Part shown: positions 34,781-43,849 of the stretch, piece after piece
How positions within the stretch are numbered: position 1 is the first letter of the stretch
Layout: every line of letters starts with the position of its first letter
The notes under the pieces: model-generated
Seen by the model: the letters and a program-made list of their open reading frames with translations, nothing else
Database searches by the model: none
What the model was told of the DNA's origin: nothing
Translations under genes and position numbers: made by a program
Source: Syntrophales bacterium
Lineage (GTDB): Bacteria > Desulfobacterota > Syntrophia > Syntrophales > UBA8958
Direction of reading: 5' to 3'
NCBI GenBank assembly: GCA_026417625.1
Contig: JAOACW010000011.1
Location: forward strand, 1-51,786
DNA length: 51,786 nucleotides

Positions 34781-35547
34781 TAGACAGTCACATTCACCTG
34801 GAAATGGAAGAATTCAACAAAGATCGTGCCGAAGTTATCAAACGGGCAGAACATGCCGGGGTTGAGGCAATGATAACAGTGGGTACCACTGTTGAGGATT
34901 GTTACAAAGCTGTAGAAATAGCTAACTCTTTTAAATGTGTGTACGCAGCTGTAGGCATCCATCCCCATGAAACGAAGGAAATAAACGATAATACATATGA
35001 AAGCTTGCGTAAACTATGTAAGAATAAAAAAGTCGTTGCATTTGGAGAAATAGGACTGGATTTCTTTCGCGATCTCTCACCGAGACATATACAGACATGG
35101 AGGTTTCGCGAACAACTGGAACTGGCCTCTGAACTTGATTTGCCTGTGATCATCCACGACCGCGAAGCCCACTCACAGGTACTGGAAATACTTAGAAAAT
35201 GGAATGGAAAGCGGGGTGGTGTTATACACTGCTTTTCCGGAAACTTGAGAATGGCGGAAGAATTCATAAATCTTGGCTTTTACATCTCCATTGCGGGACC
35301 TGTTACCTACGCAAAGAAAGAGAAATTAAGAGAAGTGGTTCGCTCTGTACCTCTCGAGAGAATTCTAATCGAAACTGATGCTCCCTATCTACCTCCGCAG
35401 CCATTCAGAGGGAAAAGAAACGAACCAGCCTATATAGGTCACACAGCACGGAAAATAGCGGAAATCAAAGAAGTACCTTTAGAAGAGGTAGACCGGATAA
35501 CGAGTATCAACGCTCGCCTTCTCTTCTGTCTCCCTCCGCATAATTGA
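34777..35547 (+). CDS. tatD: TatD family metal-dependent deoxyribonuclease
   Basis: A 256-residue TIM-barrel hydrolase. Metal ligands are visible in order: DSHIHLE (4-8), GEIGLD (near 91), IIHDREAH (near 126), HCFSG (near 152) and ETDAPYL (near 200). Family members are 3'-5' DNases. It overlaps the preceding small gene by 4 nt and is followed at once by thiN, so the set is probably one transcript. Confidence 0.93.
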   Translation: MIDSHIHLEMEEFNKDRAEVIKRAEHAGVEAMITVGTTVEDCYKAVEIANSFKCVYAAVGIHPHETKEINDNTYESLRKLCKNKKVVAFGEIGLDFFRDLSPRHIQTWRFREQLELASELDLPVIIHDREAHSQVLEILRKWNGKRGGVIHCFSGNLRMAEEFINLGFYISIAGPVTYAKKEKLREVVRSVPLERILIETDAPYLPPQPFRGKRNEPAYIGHTARKIAEIKEVPLEEVDRITSINARLLFCLPPHN

Positions 35548-35552
35548 CGAAG

Positions 35553-36251
35553 ATGAATAAAAAAGAAAAGAAAAAAATCGCGTGCATCATCGCAGGTGGA
35601 GCTCTTACAGACCTACACTTCGTGCTTAGCTGCATCCAGCAGCTGAACCCCTCAGTAATTATATGCGCTGATGGGGGAGTCAAACATGCCTTCAGAATGG
35701 GTATAAAACCCCACTTAGCGGTGGGAGATCTGGATTCTATCGATGAGGCAACAATGCGTGACTTGGTAGAATGCAACTGCAAAATTATAAAACACCCTGA
35801 AAAAAAAGACGAAGCTGATTCAATGTTAGCCCTGGAAGAGGCGATAAAACTTACACCACATGAAATTGTAATATTTGGAGCAACTGGCTATAGAATAGAT
35901 CACACTTTGGCCAATTTATCTCTTCTTTTGAAAGGCAACAAAGCAGGTATAACTGTAAGAATTATAGATGAGTGGTGTGAAATATTTCTTGTCGATGATA
36001 AATACACACTAAAAGGCCAAGTGGGACAAACAGTTTCAATCCTTCCATTCCCCGGAAGAGCTACAGGAATTACCCTTCAAGGATTCGAATATCCTCTAAA
36101 GAACGCTAAAATGTATCCTTTAAAACCATACGGTATAAGCAACCGTCTTATCCGTGAAAAAGCAACGATAAAAGTTGAAAAAGGAAAACTGCTGGTCATT
36201 AGGTTCCACAGACCCGGAAGATTTCCCGGAGGTGAAAATAGTGAATGTTAA
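35553..36251 (+). CDS. thiN: Thiamine pyrophosphokinase
   Basis: A 232-residue enzyme that makes thiamine diphosphate from thiamine and ATP. Motifs are ICADGGVKHAF (near 36-46), VGDLDSID and the FGATGYRIDHTLANL segment. The ATG at 35553 is chosen; a TTG at 35544 would share TTGA with the tatD stop, an arrangement seen for two other genes here, so it cannot be excluded. It overlaps thiD by 11 nt. Together they suggest a thiamine salvage pair. Confidence 0.9.
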   Translation: MNKKEKKKIACIIAGGALTDLHFVLSCIQQLNPSVIICADGGVKHAFRMGIKPHLAVGDLDSIDEATMRDLVECNCKIIKHPEKKDEADSMLALEEAIKLTPHEIVIFGATGYRIDHTLANLSLLLKGNKAGITVRIIDEWCEIFLVDDKYTLKGQVGQTVSILPFPGRATGITLQGFEYPLKNAKMYPLKPYGISNRLIREKATIKVEKGKLLVIRFHRPGRFPGGENSEC

Positions 36252-37065
36252 AAGAGTTTTAACAATAGCAGGTTCAGATTCCGGAGGAGGAGCGGGAATC
36301 CAGGCAGATATAAAAACAATAACCCTTCTGGGGGGCTTCGCAATGAGTGTGATAACAGCTGTAACTGCTCAGAACACCTGTGGAGTAAAAGCAATTTATG
36401 AGATTCCCCCAGAGATCATCAAACTCCAACTAGATGCAGTGCTTGAAGACATAGGTGCGGATGCCGTCAAAACCGGCATGCTTTTTTCCTCTTCCACAGT
36501 TCACGCTGTCGCTGAAGGGATGCGTCGCCATAAGGTGGATCTCCTAATTGTTGACCCTGTGATGGTAGCCAAGGGAGGTGTCCATCTACTATTAGAAGAC
36601 GCTGCCCAAACACTCATCCGAGAGCTCATACCCCTTGCGTTCGTAATAACTCCCAACATTCCTGAAGCGGAGTACATTTCCGGAATTATGATCGAGACAC
36701 CTTCTGACATGAAGCATGCGGCTGCAATCATTCACAAAATGGGGGCAAGAAATGTGGTGATAAAAGGGGGACACCTTTCGCAGGGAGCAGTGGACATTCT
36801 GTACGATGGACTTAACTACTACGAGTTTCCCTTTGAACGGATACCTGGTGAAATCCACGGGACAGGATGCACATACTCCGCTGCTCTTGCCACAGCCCTT
36901 GCCAATGGCTCACCTATAACGGAGGCCGTCGCCCGAGCAAGCCGATTCATTGCGCTCAATATAAACAATACTTTGGACATTGGTACTGGGCACAAACCTA
37001 TGGATCACTTTTCATTCTTGAGAAAACACATGGAGAATACATTTTTACAAAACAAATTGAGGTAG
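36241..37065 (+). CDS. thiD: Hydroxymethylpyrimidine (phosphate) kinase
   Basis: A 274-residue ribokinase-fold enzyme that phosphorylates HMP and HMP-P in thiamine synthesis. Motifs are AGSDSGGGAGIQADIKT (near 9-25), TAQNTCGV, DPVMVAKGG and the catalytic GTGCTYSAALA (near 207-217). The start is GTG at 36241, with GGAGGTGA 8 bases upstream, inside the end of thiN. Longer forms of the frame lack a site. Confidence 0.93.
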   Translation: MNVKRVLTIAGSDSGGGAGIQADIKTITLLGGFAMSVITAVTAQNTCGVKAIYEIPPEIIKLQLDAVLEDIGADAVKTGMLFSSSTVHAVAEGMRRHKVDLLIVDPVMVAKGGVHLLLEDAAQTLIRELIPLAFVITPNIPEAEYISGIMIETPSDMKHAAAIIHKMGARNVVIKGGHLSQGAVDILYDGLNYYEFPFERIPGEIHGTGCTYSAALATALANGSPITEAVARASRFIALNINNTLDIGTGHKPMDHFSFLRKHMENTFLQNKLR

Positions 37066-37070
37066 AAATC

Positions 37071-37283
37071 ATGGCTCAAAATATTTTATGGCTTTTTACC
37101 CTACTCACCATACTTTTCGTAGGTCTTCTTATACTAAAGAAGGAAATCTCCCTAGAAAGTGTCTTGCTTGTGGGCATCACAATTGGACTCGCTGTTACTT
37201 TCACCGTTTCCTACATCAAAGGGAAAATTCAGCGACGCAAAGACGAATCGCTTGGTACTGAAGAAAATGATGGAAGCTCGTAA
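37071..37283 (+). CDS. Small two-helix membrane protein
   Basis: A 70-residue protein with two hydrophobic segments (about 5-22 and 28-48) and a charged cytoplasmic tail (KGKIQRRKDESLGTEEND). GAGG lies properly before the ATG, 5 nt after the thiD stop. Its end overlaps the start of the tRNA nucleotidyltransferase by 17 nt. Position and site argue that it is real; function unknown. Confidence 0.7.
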   Translation: MAQNILWLFTLLTILFVGLLILKKEISLESVLLVGITIGLAVTFTVSYIKGKIQRRKDESLGTEENDGSS

Positions 37284-38658
37284 AAAAAAATTAAAGCTGA
37301 ATAAATTTCATTCTCCTTCCCTCGAGAAAGCTACATACATAGTGCAGCGCTTGCGCTCAGCTGGATACGAGGCAAGTTTCGTTGGCGGTTGTGTCCGAGA
37401 TTTTGTTATGGGCGTTATACCGGAGGACTACGATATAGTTACATCCGCTAAACCAGAGAAAATCCAAAAGATTTTCAATCACACCGTAGCGGTGGGAGCA
37501 GCATTTGGTGTGGTGGTAGTGATCATTGACGACAAAAAGTTTGAGGTGGCAACGTACAGAGAGGAAAAAGAATACAAAAACGGAAGACACCCATCAAAGG
37601 TGAATTTTGCAGATGTTATGGAGGACGTTAAACGGAGAGATTTTACCATAAACGGCCTGCTAATGGATCCCGTTACAGGGGAAATAACCGATCTCGTCGG
37701 AGGTATGGAAGACATAGAGAAACGCCTGATCAGAACTATAGGTAAACCTGAGGAAAGGTTTCAAGAAGATCATTTGAGAATGCTACGTGCAATACGCTTT
37801 GCAGCTCAACTGAACTTTACTATAGAAGAGTCCACACTTCTCGCTATTAACTCTCTCGCTTATATGATAAACAGAATAAGTGCGGAGAGAATCAGAGAAG
37901 AGCTTACCAAAATTGTCTCCCAAAAAGGCGCAGATAAAGGATTGGAATTACTCTTTTCTACTGGTCTTCTTGAGGAAATCCTACCAGAGGTAGCTGCCCT
38001 ACGTGGTGTGGAACAGCCACCCACATATCACCCTGAAGGTGACGTCTGGACCCACACACTACGTATATTCGAGATCCTCCCTGATATTAAAGGAACCTCT
38101 TGGGAACCCGTTTTGGCATGGGCAGCGCTCCTCCACGATACTGGAAAACGGGTCACCAAAACAGAAGACGAAAATGGGATCCATTTTTACGGTCATGTCA
38201 AAGCTAGTGAAAATATAGCTGCCAGCATAATGAAACGCCTCAGATTCTCCAACACTGACACAGAGAAAGTAATCTCCCTCATCCATAATCACATGCGCTT
38301 TCTGCATGTTCGCGAAATGAAACTATCAACTCTCAAACGATTTCTCAGAATGCCCGATTTTTCTCTTCACCTCACACTCCATCTTCTCGATTGCCTTGCA
38401 AGTCATGGCATCCTGGAAAATTACGACTACTGCAGAAGAAAATTGGAGGAACTACCCCCAGAGAAACTCAAACCTAATCCTCTTTTAACAGGCCACGACC
38501 TGATTGCCTTGGGATTCACACCAGGTCCTCTATTCGGGAAGATTCTCAAAGAAGTAGAGGATGCCCAGCTGAATGGACAAATTGTAACCAAAGAGGAAGC
38601 AAAAGAATACGTTTTGAAGAACTGGGGATCCACAGTAGGATTCAATGATAAAAAGTGA
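37267..38658 (+). CDS. cca: tRNA nucleotidyltransferase / poly(A) polymerase family with HD domain
   Basis: A 463-residue class II nucleotidyltransferase. The head has G40-G-C-V-R-D45 and the metal pair D54-Y-D56, followed by RRDFTINGLLMD and the EDHLRMLRAIRFA tRNA-binding segment. The C-terminal half has an HD domain (H290-D291 in LLHDTGKR, and HPEGDVWTH upstream). Such proteins add CCA to tRNA or act as poly(A) polymerase. The tRNA-Val in this window lacks an encoded CCA, so CCA addition is needed in this organism. The start could be either of two adjacent ATGs. Confidence 0.88.
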   Translation: MMEARKKKLKLNKFHSPSLEKATYIVQRLRSAGYEASFVGGCVRDFVMGVIPEDYDIVTSAKPEKIQKIFNHTVAVGAAFGVVVVIIDDKKFEVATYREEKEYKNGRHPSKVNFADVMEDVKRRDFTINGLLMDPVTGEITDLVGGMEDIEKRLIRTIGKPEERFQEDHLRMLRAIRFAAQLNFTIEESTLLAINSLAYMINRISAERIREELTKIVSQKGADKGLELLFSTGLLEEILPEVAALRGVEQPPTYHPEGDVWTHTLRIFEILPDIKGTSWEPVLAWAALLHDTGKRVTKTEDENGIHFYGHVKASENIAASIMKRLRFSNTDTEKVISLIHNHMRFLHVREMKLSTLKRFLRMPDFSLHLTLHLLDCLASHGILENYDYCRRKLEELPPEKLKPNPLLTGHDLIALGFTPGPLFGKILKEVEDAQLNGQIVTKEEAKEYVLKNWGSTVGFNDKK

Positions 38659-38678
38659 AGAAAATTTTTTGGTGAAAG

Positions 38679-39092
38679 CTAATCAGAAAACAAACCTTTC
38701 CTTAGTTTTCCTGCTATTCTCTCATGGAGGAACCGGGCAGCTACGTTGTTACCCCCCAGTCCAACAAGAACACTTACCTCGGTTAAATCTCTGTCTGTGT
38801 ACACAACTTTAAATACAGCCTTCTCATCGTGTAATACGCCTGTAATTTGACCTACTCCGATTTTCTTTTCCCTTTCAACGTTTGAGAAATTCATTTCCTT
38901 TACTAATTCCTCCACCGCACTCCACACCATTTCAAAAGGATATCTATATATGTTGACTACATAACCCTCCCCATAAACGAATTTTCCAGACTGAAAACTA
39001 ACGGATTTACTCCCAAGGACAATCCCACCCTCACACGCGACAAACACAATATAAATCCCTACAAAAATACTCAAATAAATAATCCTTTTCAT
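38679..39092 (-). CDS. Putative lipoprotein, DUF3568-like
   Basis: A 137-residue protein. The ATG at 39092 is preceded by GGGGG and opens into a signal sequence with lipobox VFVAC (Cys near residue 20), so it is probably a lipoprotein. The mature part resembles DUF3568-type proteins: a strand-helix-strand pattern with YRYPFEMVWSAVEELVKEM and a C-terminal RFLHERIAGKL helix. It lies 13 nt after the rhomboid stop, likely co-transcribed. Function unknown. Confidence 0.75.
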   Translation of the reverse strand: MKRIIYLSIFVGIYIVFVACEGGIVLGSKSVSFQSGKFVYGEGYVVNIYRYPFEMVWSAVEELVKEMNFSNVEREKKIGVGQITGVLHDEKAVFKVVYTDRDLTEVSVLVGLGGNNVAARFLHERIAGKLRKGLFSD

Positions 39093-39105
39093 ATTTACCC
39101 CCATA

Positions 39106-39936
39106 TCATGGAACAAATACACGAAACAAAACCGCAAGCAAATTTCCCACTATAGTAATAGCAGTAATAACAACAAGGATTATACCTATTACACGATGCC
39201 AAAATGATTCCGGAACTTTACCTTCATGTCCTAGTAGTGCGCTCATAATCACTCCAGATATAAGCCCTCCTACGTGGGCCCAGTTGTTAATCCCCGGCAT
39301 CAAAAGACCAAGAAGCACAAGACCAACCACCCATCCCATAGCCTGCCTGTATATAAATTCACCCCAAATATCACCTCTGCTCTTACCGTAGTAGAGAATA
39401 GCCCCTATCAAACCACATATAGAAGCAGATGCACCTATTGTAAACTTAACACCGGCAATGAGAGAAAGGAAAAAACCCCCTATACCAGAAATTAAATAGA
39501 TAGTAATAAATCTGTAAAAACCGTATTCTCTTTCAACGAAGGGTCCCATATGGTAGAGAGCTATCATGTTAAATAGAATGTGCAAAAAACCACCGTGGAG
39601 GAAACAAGCTGTAATTAGGGTCCACCATCGACCAAAGTAGATAATAGGAATTGTGCCCGTTGCCCCCAAAAGAAAAAGGGATCCATCTGAGGGAGAGAGA
39701 AAGCTAAACGGTGTGAAAACATTGTGCACATTCTCGGGCACAATGAGAAGAGAAATAACGAACATAAACACATTTATAAGAACGAGAGACCGTACAGGAT
39801 TCCAAAGCGAGGGATCAAAGCGACGAAAACGGGATCGCCATCGAGGATTTCTTAATCCACAATAAGGACATTCTGATTCATCAAAGGCTATCAGGCGACC
39901 ACAGTTGGGACATAGTAAAGAATAGCGTCTATACAT
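39106..39936 (-). CDS. Rhomboid intramembrane serine protease with N-terminal zinc ribbon
   Basis: A 276-residue protein. Residues 10-26 form a zinc ribbon (C9/C12 and C23/C26). Six membrane segments follow, with rhomboid landmarks HGGFLHILFNM (114-124, oxyanion Asn123), catalytic S170 in GASAS, and H221 in NNWAHVGG. The active site is complete. The cytosolic ribbon may control substrate or partner binding. It is followed by the lipoprotein gene and is divergent from the Na/Pi transporter. Confidence 0.9.
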   Translation of the reverse strand: MYRRYSLLCPNCGRLIAFDESECPYCGLRNPRWRSRFRRFDPSLWNPVRSLVLINVFMFVISLLIVPENVHNVFTPFSFLSPSDGSLFLLGATGTIPIIYFGRWWTLITACFLHGGFLHILFNMIALYHMGPFVEREYGFYRFITIYLISGIGGFFLSLIAGVKFTIGASASICGLIGAILYYGKSRGDIWGEFIYRQAMGWVVGLVLLGLLMPGINNWAHVGGLISGVIMSALLGHEGKVPESFWHRVIGIILVVITAITIVGNLLAVLFRVFVP

Positions 39937-39992
39937 CTTGCGACTACATATCAGTATTCATAACCCATGTAAAGGTGATAAACAAAATAAGT

Positions 39993-40017
39993 TTGATCAT
40001 TCTGAGATCAATATAAT
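39993..40017 (+). promoter_or_regulatory. Dyad and TATAAT in a divergent promoter region
   Basis: TTGATC (39993-39998) and GATCAA (40006-40011) form a 6-bp dyad with a 7-nt spacer, directly followed by TATAAT (40012-40017). The spacing from TTGATC to TATAAT (13 nt) is too short for a standard -35/-10 pair. The dyad is therefore more likely an operator next to a -10 element of the Na/Pi transporter gene. Confidence 0.4.
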
Positions 40018-40058
40018 AATATGCATGTTTTTGGAGTTTACATATCCATAGATAGAAA

Positions 40059-41660
40059 ATGGGGTACTTGCAACATTTACTTACAGTAGCTGTGGGTGTT
40101 ACTCTATTCCTGTACGGGATGGCGAACCTAAGTGCCGGTATTCAGCGCCTCTTTACAACTAAGATAAGAAAAATAATTCTATACGCCGTCAAACGACCAA
40201 TTTTAGGTTTGTTGACGGGAATTGGAGCAACACTTTTTTTCCAGAGTAGTTCGGCAACGACAACCATTACCGTTGGCATGGTTGGTGCCGGTCTTATAAG
40301 TTTATATCACGCCCTCGCCATACTTCTCGGAGCCGATATTGGATCTACCATGATCATCCAACTCATAACATGGAAAGTAACTGACATTGCACCGATAATT
40401 GTCCTCAGCGGAGGCACTATTTTCTTTCTAACGGAGAATCGCTGGCGAAAAACTGGAGAAATGATATTTCATTTTGGACTGATCTTTTTTGGGCTTGCTC
40501 TTGTGGGTAAAGCAACAGAACCACTCCGGCACTCCCCGATGATAGTTGAAACACTCACAGGAGCACCTAACCCCTGGCTGGGATTCATTCTAGGTCTTAT
40601 CATCGCCGCTTTGGTTCACGCCTCAGCCGTTCCAATAGGTGTCGCTGTAATCCTTGCCCAACAGAGCCTCATAAGCATTGAAATGGCGCTTCCCATAGTG
40701 TTTGGAGCGAATGTAGGAACAACGATTACGGCAATCATGGCCGGTTTTGTGTCCGGCAGGGAGGGACAAAAAGTAGCCATGGCCCATTTTCTTTTTAAAT
40801 CAGTGGGTGCAGTCGTATCAATCCTTGCAATGGTTCCCTTAATTTCAACACTCAAGCACCTTACAAACAGCGTTCCTCAGCAGATCACCTTGGGACATTT
40901 TTTCTTTAATGCGATAATCGTTCTCATTTTCTTCCCTGCACTTTCCGGTGTTTCCCAAGTAATCGAACGAATCTTACCAAAAAAAGAGGAAACCATTTCC
41001 ATCTGGCCTGAGTACCTAAGTGAAGAAGCACTTGACAACAGCGAAGCCGCACTCGATGGTGTAAGAAAAGAACTCATCAGAGAGATAACACTTACAGAAG
41101 AGATGTATCACACAGCCGTATCACTTCGGAAAGAGTTAAAGCGGGAAAAAGTATACAAAATAATGTATTTAGAATCGGTAGTTAATGAACTAAGAGACGA
41201 AATAGTGGAGTATCTCAGAACACTGGCCTGCCGCGTACCCGCTTTAACCCAGTCGCGAATGTTATTCGCTTACACGGCTACCGCTGATGACATAGAGCGG
41301 ATGGCCAATCATATAGTGGTTATCGCCCGTATCGCTGAACTCAAAGCTAAAAGGAAAATACCTTTCAGCACATACGCAGAAGGAGATCTGGAAGTAATAG
41401 AAACCCTTGTGGGTGAAAATATAGCAGCCGCTCGTCAACTAATCGAAAGGGAAAATATGGACATTGTTCATGCCTTAACAAGCCGGGAAGACAAAATAGA
41501 TCTTCTCGTTAAAGAGGCACGTGACAGACATCTCATACGTTTCCACAAGAGAATCTGCCAACCAGAGGCAGGACCCCTTTTTGTGGAAATGTTAATTCGA
41601 CTCGAAAGGATCTCTGACCATTGTCAAAACATAGCCGAACAGTCACAGGAAATTTTTTGA
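40059..41660 (+). CDS. Na/Pi cotransporter family protein with PhoU-like tail
   Basis: A 533-residue protein of the NptA/YjbB type. The membrane part (residues 1-310) has two inverted repeats marked by FFQSSSATTTITVGM and GANVGTTITAIMAG, the family's QSSS/GTT signatures. The C-terminal 200 residues form a PhoU-like helical domain. It would move phosphate with sodium, or serve as an efflux route. The ribosome binding site is weak. It converges on phaC with a 16-nt gap. Confidence 0.88.
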   Translation: MGYLQHLLTVAVGVTLFLYGMANLSAGIQRLFTTKIRKIILYAVKRPILGLLTGIGATLFFQSSSATTTITVGMVGAGLISLYHALAILLGADIGSTMIIQLITWKVTDIAPIIVLSGGTIFFLTENRWRKTGEMIFHFGLIFFGLALVGKATEPLRHSPMIVETLTGAPNPWLGFILGLIIAALVHASAVPIGVAVILAQQSLISIEMALPIVFGANVGTTITAIMAGFVSGREGQKVAMAHFLFKSVGAVVSILAMVPLISTLKHLTNSVPQQITLGHFFFNAIIVLIFFPALSGVSQVIERILPKKEETISIWPEYLSEEALDNSEAALDGVRKELIREITLTEEMYHTAVSLRKELKREKVYKIMYLESVVNELRDEIVEYLRTLACRVPALTQSRMLFAYTATADDIERMANHIVVIARIAELKAKRKIPFSTYAEGDLEVIETLVGENIAAARQLIERENMDIVHALTSREDKIDLLVKEARDRHLIRFHKRICQPEAGPLFVEMLIRLERISDHCQNIAEQSQEIF

Positions 41661-41676
41661 ATAATTCACTTATGGT

Positions 41677-43407
41677 TCAATCAAACACGTACTTCCCTGG
41701 AGCATCCCAACGTGCTCTGTATTTTCCCTTTTCCAGTCCCAGAGGTGGTGGGGGTACAAGCTCTGGAGATGAATTCCGAACCAGCCATTCTTGCCAGGGG
41801 ATCCACCACGAACCCCTGAATTCCGGTGCCTCTTCAAACCATGTGTCAGGATCGACGTACTTCTCCCCTCTCTTTCGTGTAGCCAATCTATAAGTCCTCT
41901 TAACTTTTGTCGGTTCGCTTATGATACCTGCATTATGGCCTCCTGTTGTAAGAACAAAAGTGGTCTCCACAGGGTCGGCATAAAGGTTGAATTTATAAAC
42001 GGACCGCCAAGGGGCTACATGGTCTTGGACTGTTGCCACTATGAACACAGGCACACAGATGTCCCGCAGAGCTATCTCTCTGCCCTCAACCTGATATCTC
42101 CCTTCGGCAAGGTCATTGTTTAAAAATAGCTGACGCAGATACTGACTATGCATACGATAAGGCATGCGTGTACTATCGGCGTTCCATGCCATAAGATCAG
42201 TCATCGGCGCACGTTCTCCCATTAAGTATTCCCTTACCATCCGAGACCATATAAGATCATTGGAACGCAACACTTGAAAGGCACCTGCCATTTGTTTAGC
42301 ATCCAGGTAACCCTGGTCCCACATGATATCCTCAAGGAAATTCACCTGATTTTCGTCTATGAATAGCATCAGTTCTCCCGCCTCTGTGAAATCCGTCTGA
42401 GCAGCCAAAAGGGTCATTGTTTTCAAACGATGATCATCATCCCGGGCCATTGTGGCCGCAGTAATGACCAGTATCGTTCCTCCCAGACAGTAACCCACAG
42501 TATGGATCTGTCTCCCCGGCACAATATTAGAAATCGCTTCAATAGCCTCCATAACACCGAGCTTTCTATAATCATCCAACTCTGTCTGTCTGTAATCAGG
42601 CGTAGGATTTTTCCAGGAAATCATAAATACGGTATGTCCTTTGTCGACCAAGTATTTAACGAGAGAATTGTGGGGGGAAAGATCGAGGATGTAATACTTC
42701 ATAATCCAAGCAGGTACAAAGAGTATAGGTTCTGCGTATACCTTCTCAGTGGAGGGGCTGTACTGAATAAGTTCCATTAAACGGTTGTAGTAAACAACTT
42801 TACCCGGGGTAACAGCTACATTCTTCCCCACTTGAAAATTCTCCACACCTGCTGGCCCAAGACCAGCCAGACGTCTCACTTGATCCTCAATTAAATTCTG
42901 TAATCCTTTAAGAAGATTTGCCCCTCCTTGCTCAAATGTGGTCTTCAACACAACCGGGTTAGTGAATAAACAGTTTGATGGAGAGAATAAATCTAAAATT
43001 TGCCTGCCCAGAAAGTGCAAAACATTCTGGTGATGCTCAGAGACACCTGGGGTGTCCGTGGTTGCACTTCTCCAGAGATCTTCAAAAAGCAAGAAGTATT
43101 TATACATAAAGTTGAACGGCCATTGCTGCCAGTCTGGCTCTCTGAAACGGGGATCAAGATCGGAAGGAACAGGGGCAGGTCGGTTATAAATTATTTCCTG
43201 CAAGCTTTCCCCAATGAGCTTTACAAGTTTGTTTGTAAACTCCTCGAGTAACAGGTACTGCTTCCCTGGGGAATTGGCCAAATTGACCACCCAATCTAGG
43301 TAAGCCAGGGTAACCGCAACAGGTGAAATGCTAAAGGTAAATTTCGCCTGACGGGAATGAACAAACCGATCAACGCTTGCCATACCCTTGAAACGATAGT
43401 CTGTCAT
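41677..43407 (-). CDS. phaC: Class I poly(3-hydroxyalkanoate) synthase
   Basis: A 576-residue enzyme that polymerises hydroxyacyl-CoA into storage granules. The lipase-like box is GYC307LGG, with D462 (QDHVAPWRS) and H491 (GGHNAG) completing the triad. Length and a ~200-residue N-terminal domain match class I rather than the shorter class III. AAGGAG precedes the ATG. No phaA, phaB or phasin gene is next to it, so precursor supply is encoded elsewhere. Confidence 0.93.
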   Translation of the reverse strand: MTDYRFKGMASVDRFVHSRQAKFTFSISPVAVTLAYLDWVVNLANSPGKQYLLLEEFTNKLVKLIGESLQEIIYNRPAPVPSDLDPRFREPDWQQWPFNFMYKYFLLFEDLWRSATTDTPGVSEHHQNVLHFLGRQILDLFSPSNCLFTNPVVLKTTFEQGGANLLKGLQNLIEDQVRRLAGLGPAGVENFQVGKNVAVTPGKVVYYNRLMELIQYSPSTEKVYAEPILFVPAWIMKYYILDLSPHNSLVKYLVDKGHTVFMISWKNPTPDYRQTELDDYRKLGVMEAIEAISNIVPGRQIHTVGYCLGGTILVITAATMARDDDHRLKTMTLLAAQTDFTEAGELMLFIDENQVNFLEDIMWDQGYLDAKQMAGAFQVLRSNDLIWSRMVREYLMGERAPMTDLMAWNADSTRMPYRMHSQYLRQLFLNNDLAEGRYQVEGREIALRDICVPVFIVATVQDHVAPWRSVYKFNLYADPVETTFVLTTGGHNAGIISEPTKVKRTYRLATRKRGEKYVDPDTWFEEAPEFRGSWWIPWQEWLVRNSSPELVPPPPLGLEKGKYRARWDAPGKYVFD

Positions 43408-43537
43408 TGATTTTCTCCTTGAAAATTTTTAACATTAAAATGCCAGATTGGATTAATAAAATCAACTCTAAATAAGAAATTACAACCTTTGTTGATACTT
43501 GACAAGGTTACTAACTGTTGATAATATTTTTGCAGAT

Positions 43538-43610
43538 GGGCGGGTAGCTCAGGTGGGAGAGCGCCACGCTTACAACGTGGAAGTCACAGGTTCGAGTCCT
43601 GTTCCGCCTA
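43538..43610 (+). tRNA. tRNA-Val (anticodon UAC)
   Basis: A 73-nt cloverleaf. D arm GCTC/GAGC, anticodon stem CCACG/CGTGG with loop CTTACAA, variable AAGTC, and T arm ACAGG-TTCGAGT-CCTGT. The acceptor arm is GGGCGGG with TCCGCCT; the first pair is G1-U72 instead of the usual G-C. The discriminator is A and CCA is not encoded (TCA follows). Confidence 0.95.
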
Positions 43611-43626
43611 TCAACTTGAAAATTCT

Positions 43627-43675
43627 GGAAACCATCTTAGCGTGTACGTAAGTCCATGCTGAAAGGTGGTTTTTC
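43627..43675 (+). terminator. Hairpin with U tract after tRNA-Val
   Basis: GGAAACCATCTT (43627-43638) pairs with AAAGGTGGTTTTTCC (from about 43662), with an inner AGCGTG/CATGCT stem around the loop at 43645-43654. The descending arm contains TTTTT (43670-43674). It looks like an intrinsic terminator or processing hairpin between the two tRNA genes. Confidence 0.5.
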
Positions 43676-43723
43676 CCAAGGTTGGATATAGGAAAACCTG
43701 AACTTAAAGTAGTTTACACTCAC

Positions 43724-43800
43724 GGGGTCGTAGTTAAGTTGGTTATAACGCCGGCCTGTCACGCCGGAGGGCGAGGGTTCAAGTCCCTTCGGCCCCGCCA
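43724..43800 (+). tRNA. tRNA-Asp (anticodon GUC)
   Basis: A 77-nt cloverleaf with encoded CCA. Acceptor GGGGTCG/CGGCCCC, anticodon stem CCGGC/GCCGG with loop CTGTCAC, T arm GAGGG-TTCAAGT-CCCTT, discriminator G. It is 113 nt after tRNA-Val. Confidence 0.97.
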
Positions 43801-43809
43801 GTATTCAAT

Positions 43810-43840
43810 AGGGGGTTAGCCAGAGGGTTGACCCCCTTTT
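43810..43840 (+). terminator. Intrinsic terminator after tRNA-Asp
   Basis: AGGGGGTTA (43810-43818) pairs with TGACCCCCT (43829-43837) with one G-U, and TTTT follows directly. It ends 10 nt before the radical SAM start, so that gene depends on read-through or a promoter within the hairpin region. Confidence 0.8.
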
Positions 43841-43849
43841 AATCCACCG

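Noticed and set aside
37159-37266. N-terminal extension of the tRNA nucleotidyltransferase
   Set aside because: It overlaps the small membrane-protein gene in another frame and bears no family sequence; the polymerase head begins normally from 37267.
43627-43720. A third tRNA between tRNA-Val and tRNA-Asp
   Set aside because: No T-loop (TTCRA) or cloverleaf; the sequence folds into a hairpin with a U tract.
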